A stretch of 64,000 nucleotides of DNA from JAWVFM01 sp963739355 (GTDB taxonomy: Bacteria > Actinomycetota > Thermoleophilia > Solirubrobacterales > 70-9), in assembly GCA_963739355.1 (NCBI GenBank), contig CAVUAD010000007.1:434001-498000 (forward strand). Direction: 5' to 3'. Under the pieces are notes generated by a model that worked only from the letters and a program-made list of their open reading frames with translations, was not told the origin of the DNA and did no database searches. Of this stretch, positions 42,585 to 51,631 are shown piece after piece. Each line of letters begins with the position of its first letter. Position 1 is the stretch's first letter. Both the position numbers and the translations under genes were made by a program.

Positions 42585-45500
42585 CTAGCCCGCGCTACGT
42601 GCGAGGTGGGCCAGGTGCTTCACGCCGAGCTCCTCCGCGGACTGCGCGGCGCTGCCCAGGGCCTCACGGGCGGCCTCCGGGTCCTCATCGAGGAGGCGCC
42701 AGCCGCGCAGGTACTCGCAGCGCGCGGCGTCGAGCGGTCGCCCGAGCTCGAGCCACGCGTCGCGCGCCTCGGCGAGCGCCGCGGCCGCGGCCTGCGGATC
42801 CGGGTCGGTCATGCCCTTCGCGTTGAGCGCCGCGGCCTTGCCCACCGGGTAGCGGAGGCGGCCGGCGAGCCGCTCCGCCTCGTCCGCCGCCTCGGCGGCG
42901 GCCTCGGGCCTGCCGGAGAGCGCGAGCACGACGGCGCGGGCCGAGATCGCCTCGATCGACTGGGCGACGAGGCCGGCGCGCTCGCAGAGGTCCAGGGCCC
43001 GCACCAGCGAGTCCTCGGCGGCCGTGTGGTCGTTGCGCTGCCGCTGGGTCGCGGCGAGCGCGAAGAGCGCCTGGAACGCCACCTCGGACCGGCCGACCTG
43101 CTCGGCGAGCTCGGCGGCCTGGCGAAGCGACTCCTCGGCGGCGTCGAGATCCCCCTCGCGCCACCGCAGCCAGCCGCGCATCAGGTACGGGAAGCAGAGC
43201 TTGCCGGTGAGCCCCTCGCGCTCGGCGAGGTCGCCGGACGCGTGCGTCTCCCGCTCGACCTCGGCCCAGTCGCCCCGGTGAACCGCAAGCTGGCCGAGGT
43301 TGCCGTGGAGCTCCACCTGGCTCGGAAGGTCGCCGGTGCGCTCGGCCAGCGCCAGCGCGTCGCGGTAGGCGTCCGCCGCGCCCGCGTAGTCGGCCTCGGA
43401 GACCTCGCGGTGGTAGCCCAGGGTGAGGAGCGCCCGCACGGCCTCGCCCGGATCCGAGCCGCGCGCCAGCTCGACCGAGCGCTCCAGGTTCTCGCGAGCC
43501 CGCTCCGTGTCGCCGATGCGCCCGAACACGCGCCCGAAGATCCCGTGGGCCCGGCTCGCGGCCGCCGCCTCGTCGAGGCGCTCCGCCAGGCGCAGCGCCT
43601 TCTCGGACGCGTAGATCGCCAGCATGTTGTCGCCGGTGTGCATGTAGAGCGAAGCCGCTTCCTCGTAGAGGCGGACGAGCTCCAGGCACGGCGGGCCGTC
43701 CTTCAGGAGGTCGATGCCCCGCTGGTAGTGCTCGATGGAGCCCTCGCGGTCGCCCTTGTGCCAGAGCGCCGCCCCGATCTTGCGGTGCAGGTCGCCCACC
43801 CGAGCCAGGTCTTCCTCGCGCCGGTTGTACTCGAGGCAGTGCTCCCAGAGCTCCGTGGCGCGGTCGACGCGGCCGAGACGCAGGGCGACGTCCCCGAGCT
43901 CCTCGGCGATCTCGACGCGCGCCTTCGCGTCGAGGCCGCGCCGCAGCGACAGCGCCATCTCGTAGTGGCCGACCGCCTCGAGATTCGAGTAGAGCGACGC
44001 CGCCAGGGACCCTGCCGTCTTCAGCGAGTCGATCGCGTTCTTCGAAATCTCCGACAGCTCCTCCTCGGGAAGGTCGGCGTCCTCTCCCAGGACCGCGGCT
44101 CGGCCGTAGTGCTCGGCCACCATGCCCGCGACGCCCTCGGAGCGGTCGGCGGCGCGCGCCTCGATGAACGACCCGACCGCCGCGTGCTCGCGGGCGCGTA
44201 CCGCCTTCGTGAGGGTCGAGTACGCGACGTCGCGGATGAGCACGTGCTTGAAGGCGTACTCCCGCTCACCGGCGAGACGGCTGCCCGCGGTGGGGGCGAC
44301 CAGCCCCTTCTCCTCCAGCGACGCGATCGCCGGAGCAAGGTCGATGCCCTCGTCGGCGGCGAGCCGGGCCAGCGAGCCCTCCCAGAAGATCTGGCCGACG
44401 ACGGCCGCGTGCTGCACGATCCGCCGCTCCGGCGCGCTCAGCGCGTCCAGGCGGGCGGCAAGCACGGCATGCACCGTCTCGGGCAGCGCCTCGTGGCCGG
44501 CGGTGCCCTCCTCCACGAGGCGGTTGACCATCTCCTCGGCGAACAGCGGGTTGCCGCCGGAGCGTTCGGCGATCTCGGCCACCAGGGAGGCGCGGTTGCC
44601 GTTCAGGAACTCCGCGTCCCCGAGCAGCTTGCCCACGAGGTTCCGCACGTCGGCGCCGGCGAGCGGCTCGATGGAGAGGTTGGTGGCGTTGAGTCGTGCC
44701 CCGCCCCAGTCGGGCCGGCGGTCCAGAAGCTCGTCCCGGGCGAGGCAGACAACCAGGGCCGGGCCGCGCACCCAGCGGGCGAGGTACTCGATCAGGTCGA
44801 GCATGCCCTCGTCGGCCCAGTGGATGTCCTCGATCGCAAGGACCAGGGGCCGCTTGCGCGACGCCGCCTCGATCACGGAGCGCACGGCCCAGAAGAGGCG
44901 GTCGCGAATCTGCTGCGGGTCGTCGCTGTCCGGGGTCAGCTCGTCCGGCGGCTCGATGCCGAGCGGCCGTGCCATCGCCGCGGCGACGCGATCCGCCGGC
45001 TCGCCGGTCTCCTCGTCGGAGACGAGCATGCCCACGCCGCGAGCCAGCTTGCCCCAGGCGGCGAGCGAGTCGTCCGTGTCGGCGATCTCGAACTGGCCGC
45101 GGACGATCTCCGTGAGCGCCCAGTAGGCCAGGCCCGACCCGTACGCCGGGCACCGGCCGACCCTGACGACCGGGTGGCTGGGGTGCTCGCTCGCGTTGTC
45201 CGCCAGCTCGCGAAGTAGGCGCGACTTGCCGACTCCCGCCTGCCCGATGACGGTGACCAGGTGCGGGCGCTCCTCGCGGATCGAGCGCTCGAGAAGCGAC
45301 TCCAGGAGCGCCGCCTCGTCCCGGCGCCCGACGAGGTAGGCGGAGCCGCCGCCGGGCCGCGCCGTCGGGCCGCTCACGATGATCCTGTCGGCCTCCCAGG
45401 CCGAAACCGGCTCCGACTTGCCCTTGAGCGTGAGCGGCTCGAGCTCGCGGTACTCGATGGCGCGCCGGGTCAGGCGCCAGGTCGTCTCGCCAACCGTCAC

Positions 45501-46136
45501 GCTGCCGGGACGGGCGGCCGCCTGAAGGCGCGCGGCGACGTTGACCGCGTCGCCGATCACCGTGTACCCGGAGCCGAGCTGGCCGGCCAGGACCTCGCCT
45601 GAGTTGATGCCGACGCGCAGGGCGAAGCTCGCCTCTGTGGTCCGCGCGATCCGGGTGTTGATCTCGTCCATCGCCGCCTGCATCGCCAGGCCGGCGCGGA
45701 CCGCCCGCTCGGGATCGTCCTCGTGCGCCACCGGGGCCCCGAAGACGGCCATGACGTTGTCTCCGATGTACTTGTCGATCGTGCCGCCGTAGCGGCTCAC
45801 CTCGGTGCCGAGGCGCCGCAGCGCCCCCTCGACCATCGACTTCACCGCCTCCGGGTCCATCCGCTCGGCGACGGCCGTGTATCCGGAGAGGTCCGCGAAG
45901 AGCACGGTCGCCTTCCGGCGCTCCTCCGGGGGCGACGCGGGCGCCGGGGCGGGAGGCGCGGGCTCGGCTGCCTTGTCGCCGAGCGGCGCGCCGCACTCCA
46001 TGCAGAACTTCGCGCCCGGCGGGTTCTCCGCTCCGCACGAGGGGCAGCCGGCCGCGAGGCCGGCGCCGCATTCGATGCAGAACCGGGCACGCGCCGGGTT
46101 CTCGGCGCCGCAACCACCGCACACTCGCCCTTCCAC
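42585..46136 (-). CDS. Zinc-ribbon, class III cyclase, ATPase and TPR regulatory protein
   Basis: Product of 1183 aa from GTG 46136. Order: two zinc ribbons (C6/C9/C20/C23; C31/C34/C45/C48), a class III cyclase (about 75-250) with metal ligands D82 (FADLSGYT) and D126 (IGDN) and the catalytic VIGDAVNVAAR (D196, N199, R203), a P-loop ATPase (Walker A GQAGVGKS 298-305; Walker B LVLAIEDIHWAD), and a long TPR array to the end. Asp at position 196 and the complete set of residues argue for ATP-to-cAMP activity. Such proteins link a sensor/ATPase to cyclic-nucleotide output; partners unknown. It is divergent from a lipoprotein gene. Confidence 0.92.
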   Translation of the reverse strand: MEGRVCGGCGAENPARARFCIECGAGLAAGCPSCGAENPPGAKFCMECGAPLGDKAAEPAPPAPAPASPPEERRKATVLFADLSGYTAVAERMDPEAVKSMVEGALRRLGTEVSRYGGTIDKYIGDNVMAVFGAPVAHEDDPERAVRAGLAMQAAMDEINTRIARTTEASFALRVGINSGEVLAGQLGSGYTVIGDAVNVAARLQAAARPGSVTVGETTWRLTRRAIEYRELEPLTLKGKSEPVSAWEADRIIVSGPTARPGGGSAYLVGRRDEAALLESLLERSIREERPHLVTVIGQAGVGKSRLLRELADNASEHPSHPVVRVGRCPAYGSGLAYWALTEIVRGQFEIADTDDSLAAWGKLARGVGMLVSDEETGEPADRVAAAMARPLGIEPPDELTPDSDDPQQIRDRLFWAVRSVIEAASRKRPLVLAIEDIHWADEGMLDLIEYLARWVRGPALVVCLARDELLDRRPDWGGARLNATNLSIEPLAGADVRNLVGKLLGDAEFLNGNRASLVAEIAERSGGNPLFAEEMVNRLVEEGTAGHEALPETVHAVLAARLDALSAPERRIVQHAAVVGQIFWEGSLARLAADEGIDLAPAIASLEEKGLVAPTAGSRLAGEREYAFKHVLIRDVAYSTLTKAVRAREHAAVGSFIEARAADRSEGVAGMVAEHYGRAAVLGEDADLPEEELSEISKNAIDSLKTAGSLAASLYSNLEAVGHYEMALSLRRGLDAKARVEIAEELGDVALRLGRVDRATELWEHCLEYNRREEDLARVGDLHRKIGAALWHKGDREGSIEHYQRGIDLLKDGPPCLELVRLYEEAASLYMHTGDNMLAIYASEKALRLAERLDEAAAASRAHGIFGRVFGRIGDTERARENLERSVELARGSDPGEAVRALLTLGYHREVSEADYAGAADAYRDALALAERTGDLPSQVELHGNLGQLAVHRGDWAEVERETHASGDLAEREGLTGKLCFPYLMRGWLRWREGDLDAAEESLRQAAELAEQVGRSEVAFQALFALAATQRQRNDHTAAEDSLVRALDLCERAGLVAQSIEAISARAVVLALSGRPEAAAEAADEAERLAGRLRYPVGKAAALNAKGMTDPDPQAAAAALAEARDAWLELGRPLDAARCEYLRGWRLLDEDPEAAREALGSAAQSAEELGVKHLAHLARSAG

Positions 46137-46274
46137 GTGCCAAACGATACGTGGCGCGTGCGTCCGTCCGTGTGAGTTGGGGCACATATGCACGGCGCCG
46201 CGCGAATCGAGCTGCCGTCTTCAGGATCGTCCGCTATTTTCCGGCGCCCGCAAGCAACCCCAGGAGAGACCAGC

Positions 46275-47363
46275 TTGAGAAGCCGCGCCGCGCGCACCGC
46301 CGTCCTCGTCCTTGCCCTGCTCGTCCCGCTCGCCCTCGCGGCCTGCGGAAGCAGCAGCGACAGCAGCTCCAGCGAGGATCCGCAGACCGTCCTCAACGAG
46401 ACCTTCAACAACGACCAGCAGGTTCACAGCGGCAACCTGGACCTGAACCTCTCCGTTGACGCCACCGGAACCCAGTCCGCCAACTTCACGGCATCGGTCA
46501 GCGGGCCCTTCGAGACCGACCCGAGCAACACGAGCGCGCTGCCGCAGCTCGACCTCACCGCCAAGGTCAACGGCTCCGGCGCCGGACAGAGCGTCAACTT
46601 CGAGGGCGGCGTCACCGCCACGAACGACGCGGCCTACATCACCTACAAGAACCAGGCCTACGCGGTGCCGTCCGCCACGTTCCAGCAGTTCAAGACCGCC
46701 TACGAGCAGCAGACGCAGGCCGCCCAGGGCTCCAGCTCCGGGAACGCGTCCTCGGTCCTGAAGCGGCTCGGCATCGACCCGTCGACCTGGCTCACCAACG
46801 TCACCAACGAGGGCACGACCGACGTCAACGGCGAGTCGACGATCCACATCTCCGGCGACGCGGACGTCCAGAAGATCCTGAGCGACTTCGCGAAGGCCGC
46901 TCAGAACGTCCCGGGAGCCGCGGCGCAGGGGATCGACCCGAGCCAGCTCTCACAGGTGTCCCAGTTCATCAAGGACGCCCACATCGACATCTACTCGGGC
47001 GCGGACGACCACCTCCTCCGCAAGCTCGACGTCTCACTGGACATCCAGCCGCCGGCGGCGGCCGCCCAGGGCGTCTCCGACGTCAAGATCGATCTCTCGA
47101 TCGGCGTCTCCGACGTCAACCAGTCCCAGACGATCAGCGCGCCCTCGAACACGAAGCCGCTCTCCGACCTGCAGCAGCAGCTCGGCGGCATCGGGATCCT
47201 CGGCGGGCTGAGCGGCTCGTCCGGCTCGTCGTCGGGCTCCTCGTCGCTGCCCTCGGGCGGAGCCTCCTCGGCCGCCCAGCAGAAGTTCGCCCAGTGCGTG
47301 GCCCAGCAGGAGGCGTCCGGCAACGCCGCCGCGGCCAACAAGTGCCTCGCGTTGCTTAAGTAG
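46275..47363 (+). CDS. LolA/LppX-like lipoprotein
   Basis: Product of 362 aa from TTG 46275 preceded by CAGGAGAGAC. The signal ends in the lipobox LALAAC, so it is a membrane-anchored lipoprotein. The middle (LNLSVDATGTQSANFTASVSGPFETDPSNTSALPQLDLTAKVN ... AYITYKNQAYAVPSATFQQFK) has the alternating strands of the LppX/LprG-type beta-half-barrel that carries acyl lipids in actinobacteria. The last 60 residues are Gly/Ser-rich with two cysteines (FAQCVAQQEASGNAAAANKC), possibly a disulphide loop. An in-frame ATG at 46188 would give an implausible leader before the signal. Confidence 0.78.
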   Translation: MRSRAARTAVLVLALLVPLALAACGSSSDSSSSEDPQTVLNETFNNDQQVHSGNLDLNLSVDATGTQSANFTASVSGPFETDPSNTSALPQLDLTAKVNGSGAGQSVNFEGGVTATNDAAYITYKNQAYAVPSATFQQFKTAYEQQTQAAQGSSSGNASSVLKRLGIDPSTWLTNVTNEGTTDVNGESTIHISGDADVQKILSDFAKAAQNVPGAAAQGIDPSQLSQVSQFIKDAHIDIYSGADDHLLRKLDVSLDIQPPAAAAQGVSDVKIDLSIGVSDVNQSQTISAPSNTKPLSDLQQQLGGIGILGGLSGSSGSSSGSSSLPSGGASSAAQQKFAQCVAQQEASGNAAAANKCLALLK

Positions 47364-47440
47364 CGCGCTGACCCGGGGCGGGGCCGACCGGGAGGCTCCG
47401 CCCGTAAACCGCCGGGATTGACCTCTAAGGTGCTCGCGAC

Positions 47441-48562
47441 GTGCGGTCCCGGCTGAACAGGTCGTTCTTCCTCGGCCCGGGCTGGCCGTACGCACTCGTT
47501 CCGTTCATCCCCCTCGCGATCGTGCTCTCGCTCGCCGGGGCCAGCGACGTCGCGGTGTTCTTCACCGCGGCGCTCGGGATCATCCCGACGGCGTCGCTGA
47601 TGAGCACCGCCACCGAGGAGCTCGCCGCCCGCAGCGGGCCGGGGATCGGGGGCCTCCTGAACGTCACGTTCGGCAACGCGCCGGAGCTGATCATCGCCCT
47701 CTTCGCGCTAGGGCGGGGGCTCCACGAGGTCGTCAAGGCGACGCTGGTGGGCTCGGTGATGGGCAACGTCCTGCTCGTGATGGGAGCGTCGATGCTGGTC
47801 GGCGGCATCGGCCGCGAGAAGCAGACCTTCGACCGCACGGCCGCCAACGTCCAGACGACGCTGCTGCTGCTCGCCGCCGCGGCCGCCGTGATGCCGGCGG
47901 CGTTCCAGCTCGTCGGGGGCGGCGCGCTGCCGCTGCCGGGCGACCAGAGGGTGGACTTCGGCGGAACGATCGAGCACCTCTCGGTGGCGATCTCGCTGGT
48001 GCTGATCGCGACCTACGTCATCGGCCTGTTCTTCTCCCTCAGGACGCACCGAGAGCTCTTCAACCCGCCGGACGAGGTCGAGGCGGATGAGCAGGAGTTC
48101 GGCTGGAGCGTGCGCACCTCGGTGTTGATGCTCGCCATCGCGGGCGTTGCCGTCGCGGTCATGTCCGAGGTGCTCGTCCACTCGATCGTGGCGGCGTCAC
48201 ACAGCATCGGGCTCTCGGAGTTCTTCATCGGCGCGGTCGTCGTCGCGATCGTCGGCAACGCCGCCGAGCACTGGGTGGCGGTTGTGGTGGCGCGGAAGGA
48301 CAAGATGGACCTCTCGATCAACATCGCGATCGGCTCGAGCGCCCAGATCGGGCTCTTCGTCGCGCCCCTCCTGGTGCTGGCGTCGCTCGTGATCGGGCCC
48401 GGCCCGATGCCGTTCGTGCTGAACGGCCTCGAGGTCGCCGCGATGCTCTTCGCCGCGCTGATCGCCAACTACGTGGCGAGCGAGGGCGAGTCCACCTGGT
48501 TCGAGGGCGTCCAGCTCCTCGCGATCTACGTCCTGATCGCCCTGGTCTTCGGCTTCGCCTAG
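47441..48562 (+). CDS. Ca2+/H+ antiporter (CaCA family)
   Basis: Product of 373 aa from GTG 47441. Two homologous helix bundles carry the alpha repeats GGLLNVTFGNAPELIIALFAL and VGNAAEHWVAVVVARKDKMD, with the conserved acidic residue after GNAPE and GNAAEH. This is the CAX/ChaA-type antiporter that exports calcium against protons. An acidic loop (PPDEVEADEQEF) separates the halves as usual. It follows the lipoprotein by 77 bp and may have its own promoter (GGATTGACC region at 47415). Confidence 0.93.
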   Translation: MRSRLNRSFFLGPGWPYALVPFIPLAIVLSLAGASDVAVFFTAALGIIPTASLMSTATEELAARSGPGIGGLLNVTFGNAPELIIALFALGRGLHEVVKATLVGSVMGNVLLVMGASMLVGGIGREKQTFDRTAANVQTTLLLLAAAAAVMPAAFQLVGGGALPLPGDQRVDFGGTIEHLSVAISLVLIATYVIGLFFSLRTHRELFNPPDEVEADEQEFGWSVRTSVLMLAIAGVAVAVMSEVLVHSIVAASHSIGLSEFFIGAVVVAIVGNAAEHWVAVVVARKDKMDLSINIAIGSSAQIGLFVAPLLVLASLVIGPGPMPFVLNGLEVAAMLFAALIANYVASEGESTWFEGVQLLAIYVLIALVFGFA

Positions 48563-48572
48563 GTTCCGCGGG

Positions 48573-48715
48573 TCAAAGCTCGCTCTCGGCGACGGCGTGA
48601 TCTGAGTCGCCGAGCAGCGTGAAGCCGAGGGCGTAGTTGTCCGCGAACTTCTCGATCGCCGTCACCGGGTCCGGCGAGACCCGGGCGCCGGCTCTCCCGC
48701 CGCCAAACCGCTCAC
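48573..48715 (-). pseudogene. Remnant of a Bcp-type peroxiredoxin
   Basis: GTG 48715 overlaps the cupin stop by 4 bp and encodes VSGLAAGEPAPG, the start of thiol peroxidases. After about 14 codons the frame changes and reads SPDPVTAIEKFADNYALGFTLLGDSDHAVAESEL to TGA 48573, which is the middle of Bcp (SPDS...KFAEKYGLPFPLLSDPDHEVAEAYGVW). About 55 codons between the pieces, including the catalytic Cys region, and the C-terminal third are missing. The gene is thus a decayed last member of the cupin operon. Confidence 0.8.
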
Positions 48716-49116
48716 TCCGCTTCCGCCCAGAAATCGCCCTCCGTCATCTCGGTCTGGTCCTCGGCGCCCTCGACGCGGACGGAGCAGATCACCATCTCCG
48801 CCTCGTCGTCCGAGTCGTTGTGGACCGAACGGAACGCGTCGCTCGCCACCCGGACAGCCGTATGCGGGCCGACCTCGAAGACGTCGTCGCCGACCTTGAA
48901 CGTGAGGGTGCCGCGGATCACGAGGTAGATCTCCTCCTGGTCGGCGTGGCGGTGGCCGTACGAGCCGCGCCCGCCGGTGCCGGGTGGCATCGCCCGCCAG
49001 GTGATCGCGACCTGCTCGGCGTCGGCGGCCTGCGTGTAGAAGCGCATCTCGCCGAACCCCGGGTACTCCTTCATCGCGTCGAAGGCGTCCTCGCGTGTGA
49101 CGACCGTGTAGCTCAC
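48712..49116 (-). CDS. Cupin-domain protein
   Basis: Product of 134 aa. A single double-stranded beta-helix: GHRHADQEEIYLVIRGTLTFKVGDDVFEVGPHTAVRVASDAFRSVHND carries the usual metal ligands (two His and Glu in GHRHADQEE; a late His in FRSVHND). Such small cupins bind a metal and a small acid or act as isomerase or dioxygenase; no specific substrate is visible. It overlaps its neighbours by 4 bp on both sides. Confidence 0.88.
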   Translation of the reverse strand: MSYTVVTREDAFDAMKEYPGFGEMRFYTQAADAEQVAITWRAMPPGTGGRGSYGHRHADQEEIYLVIRGTLTFKVGDDVFEVGPHTAVRVASDAFRSVHNDSDDEAEMVICSVRVEGAEDQTEMTEGDFWAEAE

Positions 49117-49496
49117 TCGACGGGGTGCTCGTGGCCGACGGGATCCTCGTGGCCGACGGGATCCTCGCGGCCGGGGTCCTGCCCCTCCTCGCCCTCGTCG
49201 TACTCCTCGTCGCCCTGCTCGAGCGCGGTCTCGGAAACCGAGTCGCGCGTCCCCGGGTGGTAGGCCGTCTGGAACTCCTGGAGCGTGGTGTCCAGGGCGT
49301 CCTCGTCGACCGGCACCTCGTCGGAGATCCGCACCCAGTCCGCGCCCTCGTACTGCTCCATGTTGAAGATCTCCTGGTCGAGCGAGGGCGAGTCGTCGAC
49401 GATGACGACGACCTCGGTCTGCGGGTTGAAGTACGTCCCGGGGCGGACGAGGAGCTCCTCGACCTCGACGACGTGGCTGTCGGTTTCACCGGTCAT
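49113..49496 (-). CDS. Acidic protein with a short tandem repeat tail
   Basis: Product of 127 aa from ATG 49496. The first 90 residues (VEVEELLVRPGTYFNPQTEVVVIVDDSPSLDQEIFN) look like a small globular domain, then comes a strongly acidic stretch and the tail DPVGHEDPVGHEHPVE. The tail is encoded by an 18-bp repeat. Family unknown. It is the first gene of the cupin operon. Confidence 0.65.
   Translation of the reverse strand: MTGETDSHVVEVEELLVRPGTYFNPQTEVVVIVDDSPSLDQEIFNMEQYEGADWVRISDEVPVDEDALDTTLQEFQTAYHPGTRDSVSETALEQGDEEYDEGEEGQDPGREDPVGHEDPVGHEHPVE
49118..49181. repeat. 18-bp tandem repeat in the acidic-tail gene
   Basis: GTGGCCGACGGGATCCTC at 49131-49148 is repeated exactly at 49149-49166, with partial copies on both sides (49118-49130, 49167-49181). 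Each unit is six codons, so copy number changes keep the frame and only alter the length of the Asp-Pro-Val-Gly-His-Glu tail. Confidence 0.6.
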
Positions 49497-49537
49497 TGGA
49501 CGTGATCCTATTCTCGCGGATGCGCGGCCGACGCCGC

Positions 49538-49996
49538 CTACTGGCCAAGGTTCTCGAGGTCGCGCAGCTGGCGTTCGATCTCGGCCTCGACGTCGAGTGG
49601 CTCCTTGCCGGCACGGACGCGCCGGTGGTTGCGCGCGATGACGAGGTCGCGCACCTCGGCGCGCAGCGCGGGATCCTGCCCGAGGTCGGGCTTCGTGTCG
49701 TCGAGGAGGCGCTCGAGCTCGGCGTCGATGTCGACCGGTACCTGCCCGCGTGCCGTCTGGCGGTACGCCTTGGCCTCCAGCATCTGGCGGATCTCGGCCC
49801 TGCGGGCCGCCGGCGTGATGGGGAGGGGGTCGCTGTTCTCCGCGGCCGCCGGGTCCCGGTCCATCGCGAACGGGCCCTTTCCGATCTCGTCGAAAGCACC
49901 GCGAGCCCCGAGCGCGAAGCTCAGGAGGCCGATCGGGATCGTCACGAAGACGATGATCAGGATCACGTCGCCGTTCGAGAGGGCAAGAACGGGCAT
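49538..49996 (-). CDS. Single-helix membrane-anchored protein
   Basis: Product of 152 aa from ATG 49996. One hydrophobic helix (GDVILIIVFVTIPIGLLSFALG) near the N-terminus, then a charged domain with two similar halves (PITPAARRAEIRQMLEAKAYRQTARGQVPVDIDAELERLL and DPALRAEVRDLVIARNHRRVRAGKEPLDVEAEIERQL). The internal duplication suggests a helical pair that binds itself. Family unknown to me. Confidence 0.7.
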   Translation of the reverse strand: MPVLALSNGDVILIIVFVTIPIGLLSFALGARGAFDEIGKGPFAMDRDPAAAENSDPLPITPAARRAEIRQMLEAKAYRQTARGQVPVDIDAELERLLDDTKPDLGQDPALRAEVRDLVIARNHRRVRAGKEPLDVEAEIERQLRDLENLGQ

Positions 49997-50060
49997 TTGC
50001 CTAGGTTAAGCGCTCGCCGAACGTGACTCCGGCCGTCGAGGGCTTCGCTATCCTTTGCCT

Positions 50061-50082
50061 TGATTGACTGATCAGTCAATCA
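50061..50082. promoter_or_regulatory. 22-bp perfect palindrome before the acyl-CoA dehydrogenase gene
   Basis: TGATTGACTG followed by ATCAGTCAATCA is exactly self-complementary over 22 bp. The core TGACTGATCAGTCA has the form of TetR/FadR-type operators for fatty-acid degradation. It lies 43 bp before the GTG at 50126, over the likely promoter. No TetR gene is adjacent, so the regulator would act from elsewhere. Confidence 0.75.
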
Positions 50083-50125
50083 GCCCGAAAGCCTGAATTC
50101 GAAGTCTTAAGGAGCACCTAGAGCA

Positions 50126-51352
50126 GTGGTTGATTTCACCCTGACCGACGAGCAGAAGGACCTCCGCGAGCTGGCGCACAACTTCGCCGAGAAGGAGATC
50201 CGCAAGGTCGCCTGGGAGTACGACAAGGAGGGCACCTGGCCAGCCGACATCATCCAGAAGGCCTGGGACGTGGGGCTCATGAACACCCACACCCCGGAGG
50301 CCTACGGCGGCCCGGGCCTCGACTACTTCTCCGGCTGCCTCATCGAGGAGGAGATCGGCTGGGGTTGCTCGGGGATCGGCACGAGCCTCATGGCCAACGG
50401 CCTTGCGTCCGCACCCGTCGGCCTTGGCGGGTCCGAGGAGGTCAAGAAGGAGTACCTCGGCATGCTCACCGAGGAGCCCAAGCTCGCCTCGTTCTGCCTG
50501 ACCGAGCCCGACGCCGGCTCCGACGTCTCGGGGATGCGCACCACGGCCGTCAAGAAGGGCGACAAGTACGTCATCAACGGCTCCAAGTGCTTCATCACCA
50601 ACGGTGGCTACGCCGATTGGTTCACCGTCTACGCCAAGACCGACAAGGACGCCGGCCACCGCGGCATCTCCGCGTTCGTCGTGCCGAAGGACGACACGGT
50701 CACGGTCGACAAGAAGGAAGACAAGATGGGCCAGCGGGCTTCGAACACCGCGACCATCACCTTCAACGAGACGGAGATCCCGGCCGGCAACCTGCTCGGC
50801 GAGGAGAACAAGGGCTTCAAGCTCGCGATGATGACCCTCGACCGCACGCGCCCCGGCGTGGCGGCGATGGCCACCGGGATCGCCCGCGCGGCGTTCGAGT
50901 TCGCCGCCGAGTACTCGAAGGAGCGCGTCCAGTTCGGCGTGCCGATCGCCATGCACCAGGCGGTCGCGTTCATGATCGCCGACATGTCGACCAAGGTCGA
51001 GGCCGCGAGGCTGCTCACCTGGCAGTCCGCCGTGCAGCTCGATCAGAACAAGCGCAACACGCTCGCCTCGTCACACGCGAAGCGCTTCGCCGCCGACACC
51101 GCGATGGAGGTCTCGGTGGACGCCGTCCAGGTCTACGGCGGCTACGGGTTCATCAAGGAGTACCCGGTCGAGAAGCTCATGCGCGACGCGAAGATCATGC
51201 AGCTGTATGAGGGCACCTCGCAGATCCAGCGCCTCGTCATCGCGAAGGAGGTCCTGATGGGTCGCAACGTCGACGCGCAGGAGCCCGAGCAGACGACGAA
51301 GGAGACCGAGGTCCAGAAAGCGCAGTCGGAGACCGCCGCGGCGGTCGCGTAG
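50126..51352 (+). CDS. Acyl-CoA dehydrogenase
   Basis: Product of 408 aa from GTG 50126. FAD-dependent first step of beta-oxidation. It has the start DFTLTDEQKDLRELAHNFAEKEI, the flavin-binding CLTEPDAGSDVSGMRTTAVKKGDKYVINGSK, and near the C-terminus MQLYEGTSQIQRLVIAKE with the catalytic Glu of short- and medium-chain enzymes. The extra acidic tail (AQEPEQTTKETEVQKAQSE) is unusual. It is probably regulated through the palindrome upstream and works with the fusion enzyme at 52695. Confidence 0.95.
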   Translation: MVDFTLTDEQKDLRELAHNFAEKEIRKVAWEYDKEGTWPADIIQKAWDVGLMNTHTPEAYGGPGLDYFSGCLIEEEIGWGCSGIGTSLMANGLASAPVGLGGSEEVKKEYLGMLTEEPKLASFCLTEPDAGSDVSGMRTTAVKKGDKYVINGSKCFITNGGYADWFTVYAKTDKDAGHRGISAFVVPKDDTVTVDKKEDKMGQRASNTATITFNETEIPAGNLLGEENKGFKLAMMTLDRTRPGVAAMATGIARAAFEFAAEYSKERVQFGVPIAMHQAVAFMIADMSTKVEAARLLTWQSAVQLDQNKRNTLASSHAKRFAADTAMEVSVDAVQVYGGYGFIKEYPVEKLMRDAKIMQLYEGTSQIQRLVIAKEVLMGRNVDAQEPEQTTKETEVQKAQSETAAAVA

Positions 51353-51370
51353 GGGCGGGCCGCCGGGCGA

Positions 51371-51631
51371 TCAGCCCTGCGGCGCGTCGCGGTTCGGGCG
51401 GACGGCGATCATCAGCCCGACCACGTTGACGAGGATCATGCCGAGCACGATGAGGCTCGCCCAGCCGTCGATCTGCTTTACGGCCCAGTAGCCGAGGGCG
51501 ATGAGCAGCGCGGTCGAGATCACGAAGTAGGTCGTGAGGCCGCGGCCGTTCTTCAGCCGCAGTCCCGTGCTGGGAACGCTCAGGTCAATGCGCTCGAGCT
51601 GGTTGCGATCGGTTACCTGCATGCCTGACAT
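51371..51631 (-). CDS. 86-aa two-helix membrane protein
   Basis: From ATG 51631. A hydrophilic N-terminal half (RNQLERIDLSVPSTGLRLKNGRGLTTYF) precedes two hydrophobic helices (VISTALLIALGYWAVKQI and ASLIVLGMILVNVVGLMIAV). No recognised family. Convergent to the acyl-CoA dehydrogenase and divergent from the PadR gene (96 bp). Confidence 0.65.
   Translation of the reverse strand: MSGMQVTDRNQLERIDLSVPSTGLRLKNGRGLTTYFVISTALLIALGYWAVKQIDGWASLIVLGMILVNVVGLMIAVRPNRDAPQG

Noticed and set aside
42270..45218. A 982-codon plus-strand frame
   Set aside because: It is the mirror of the cyclase/ATPase/TPR gene, which has clear motifs on the minus strand.
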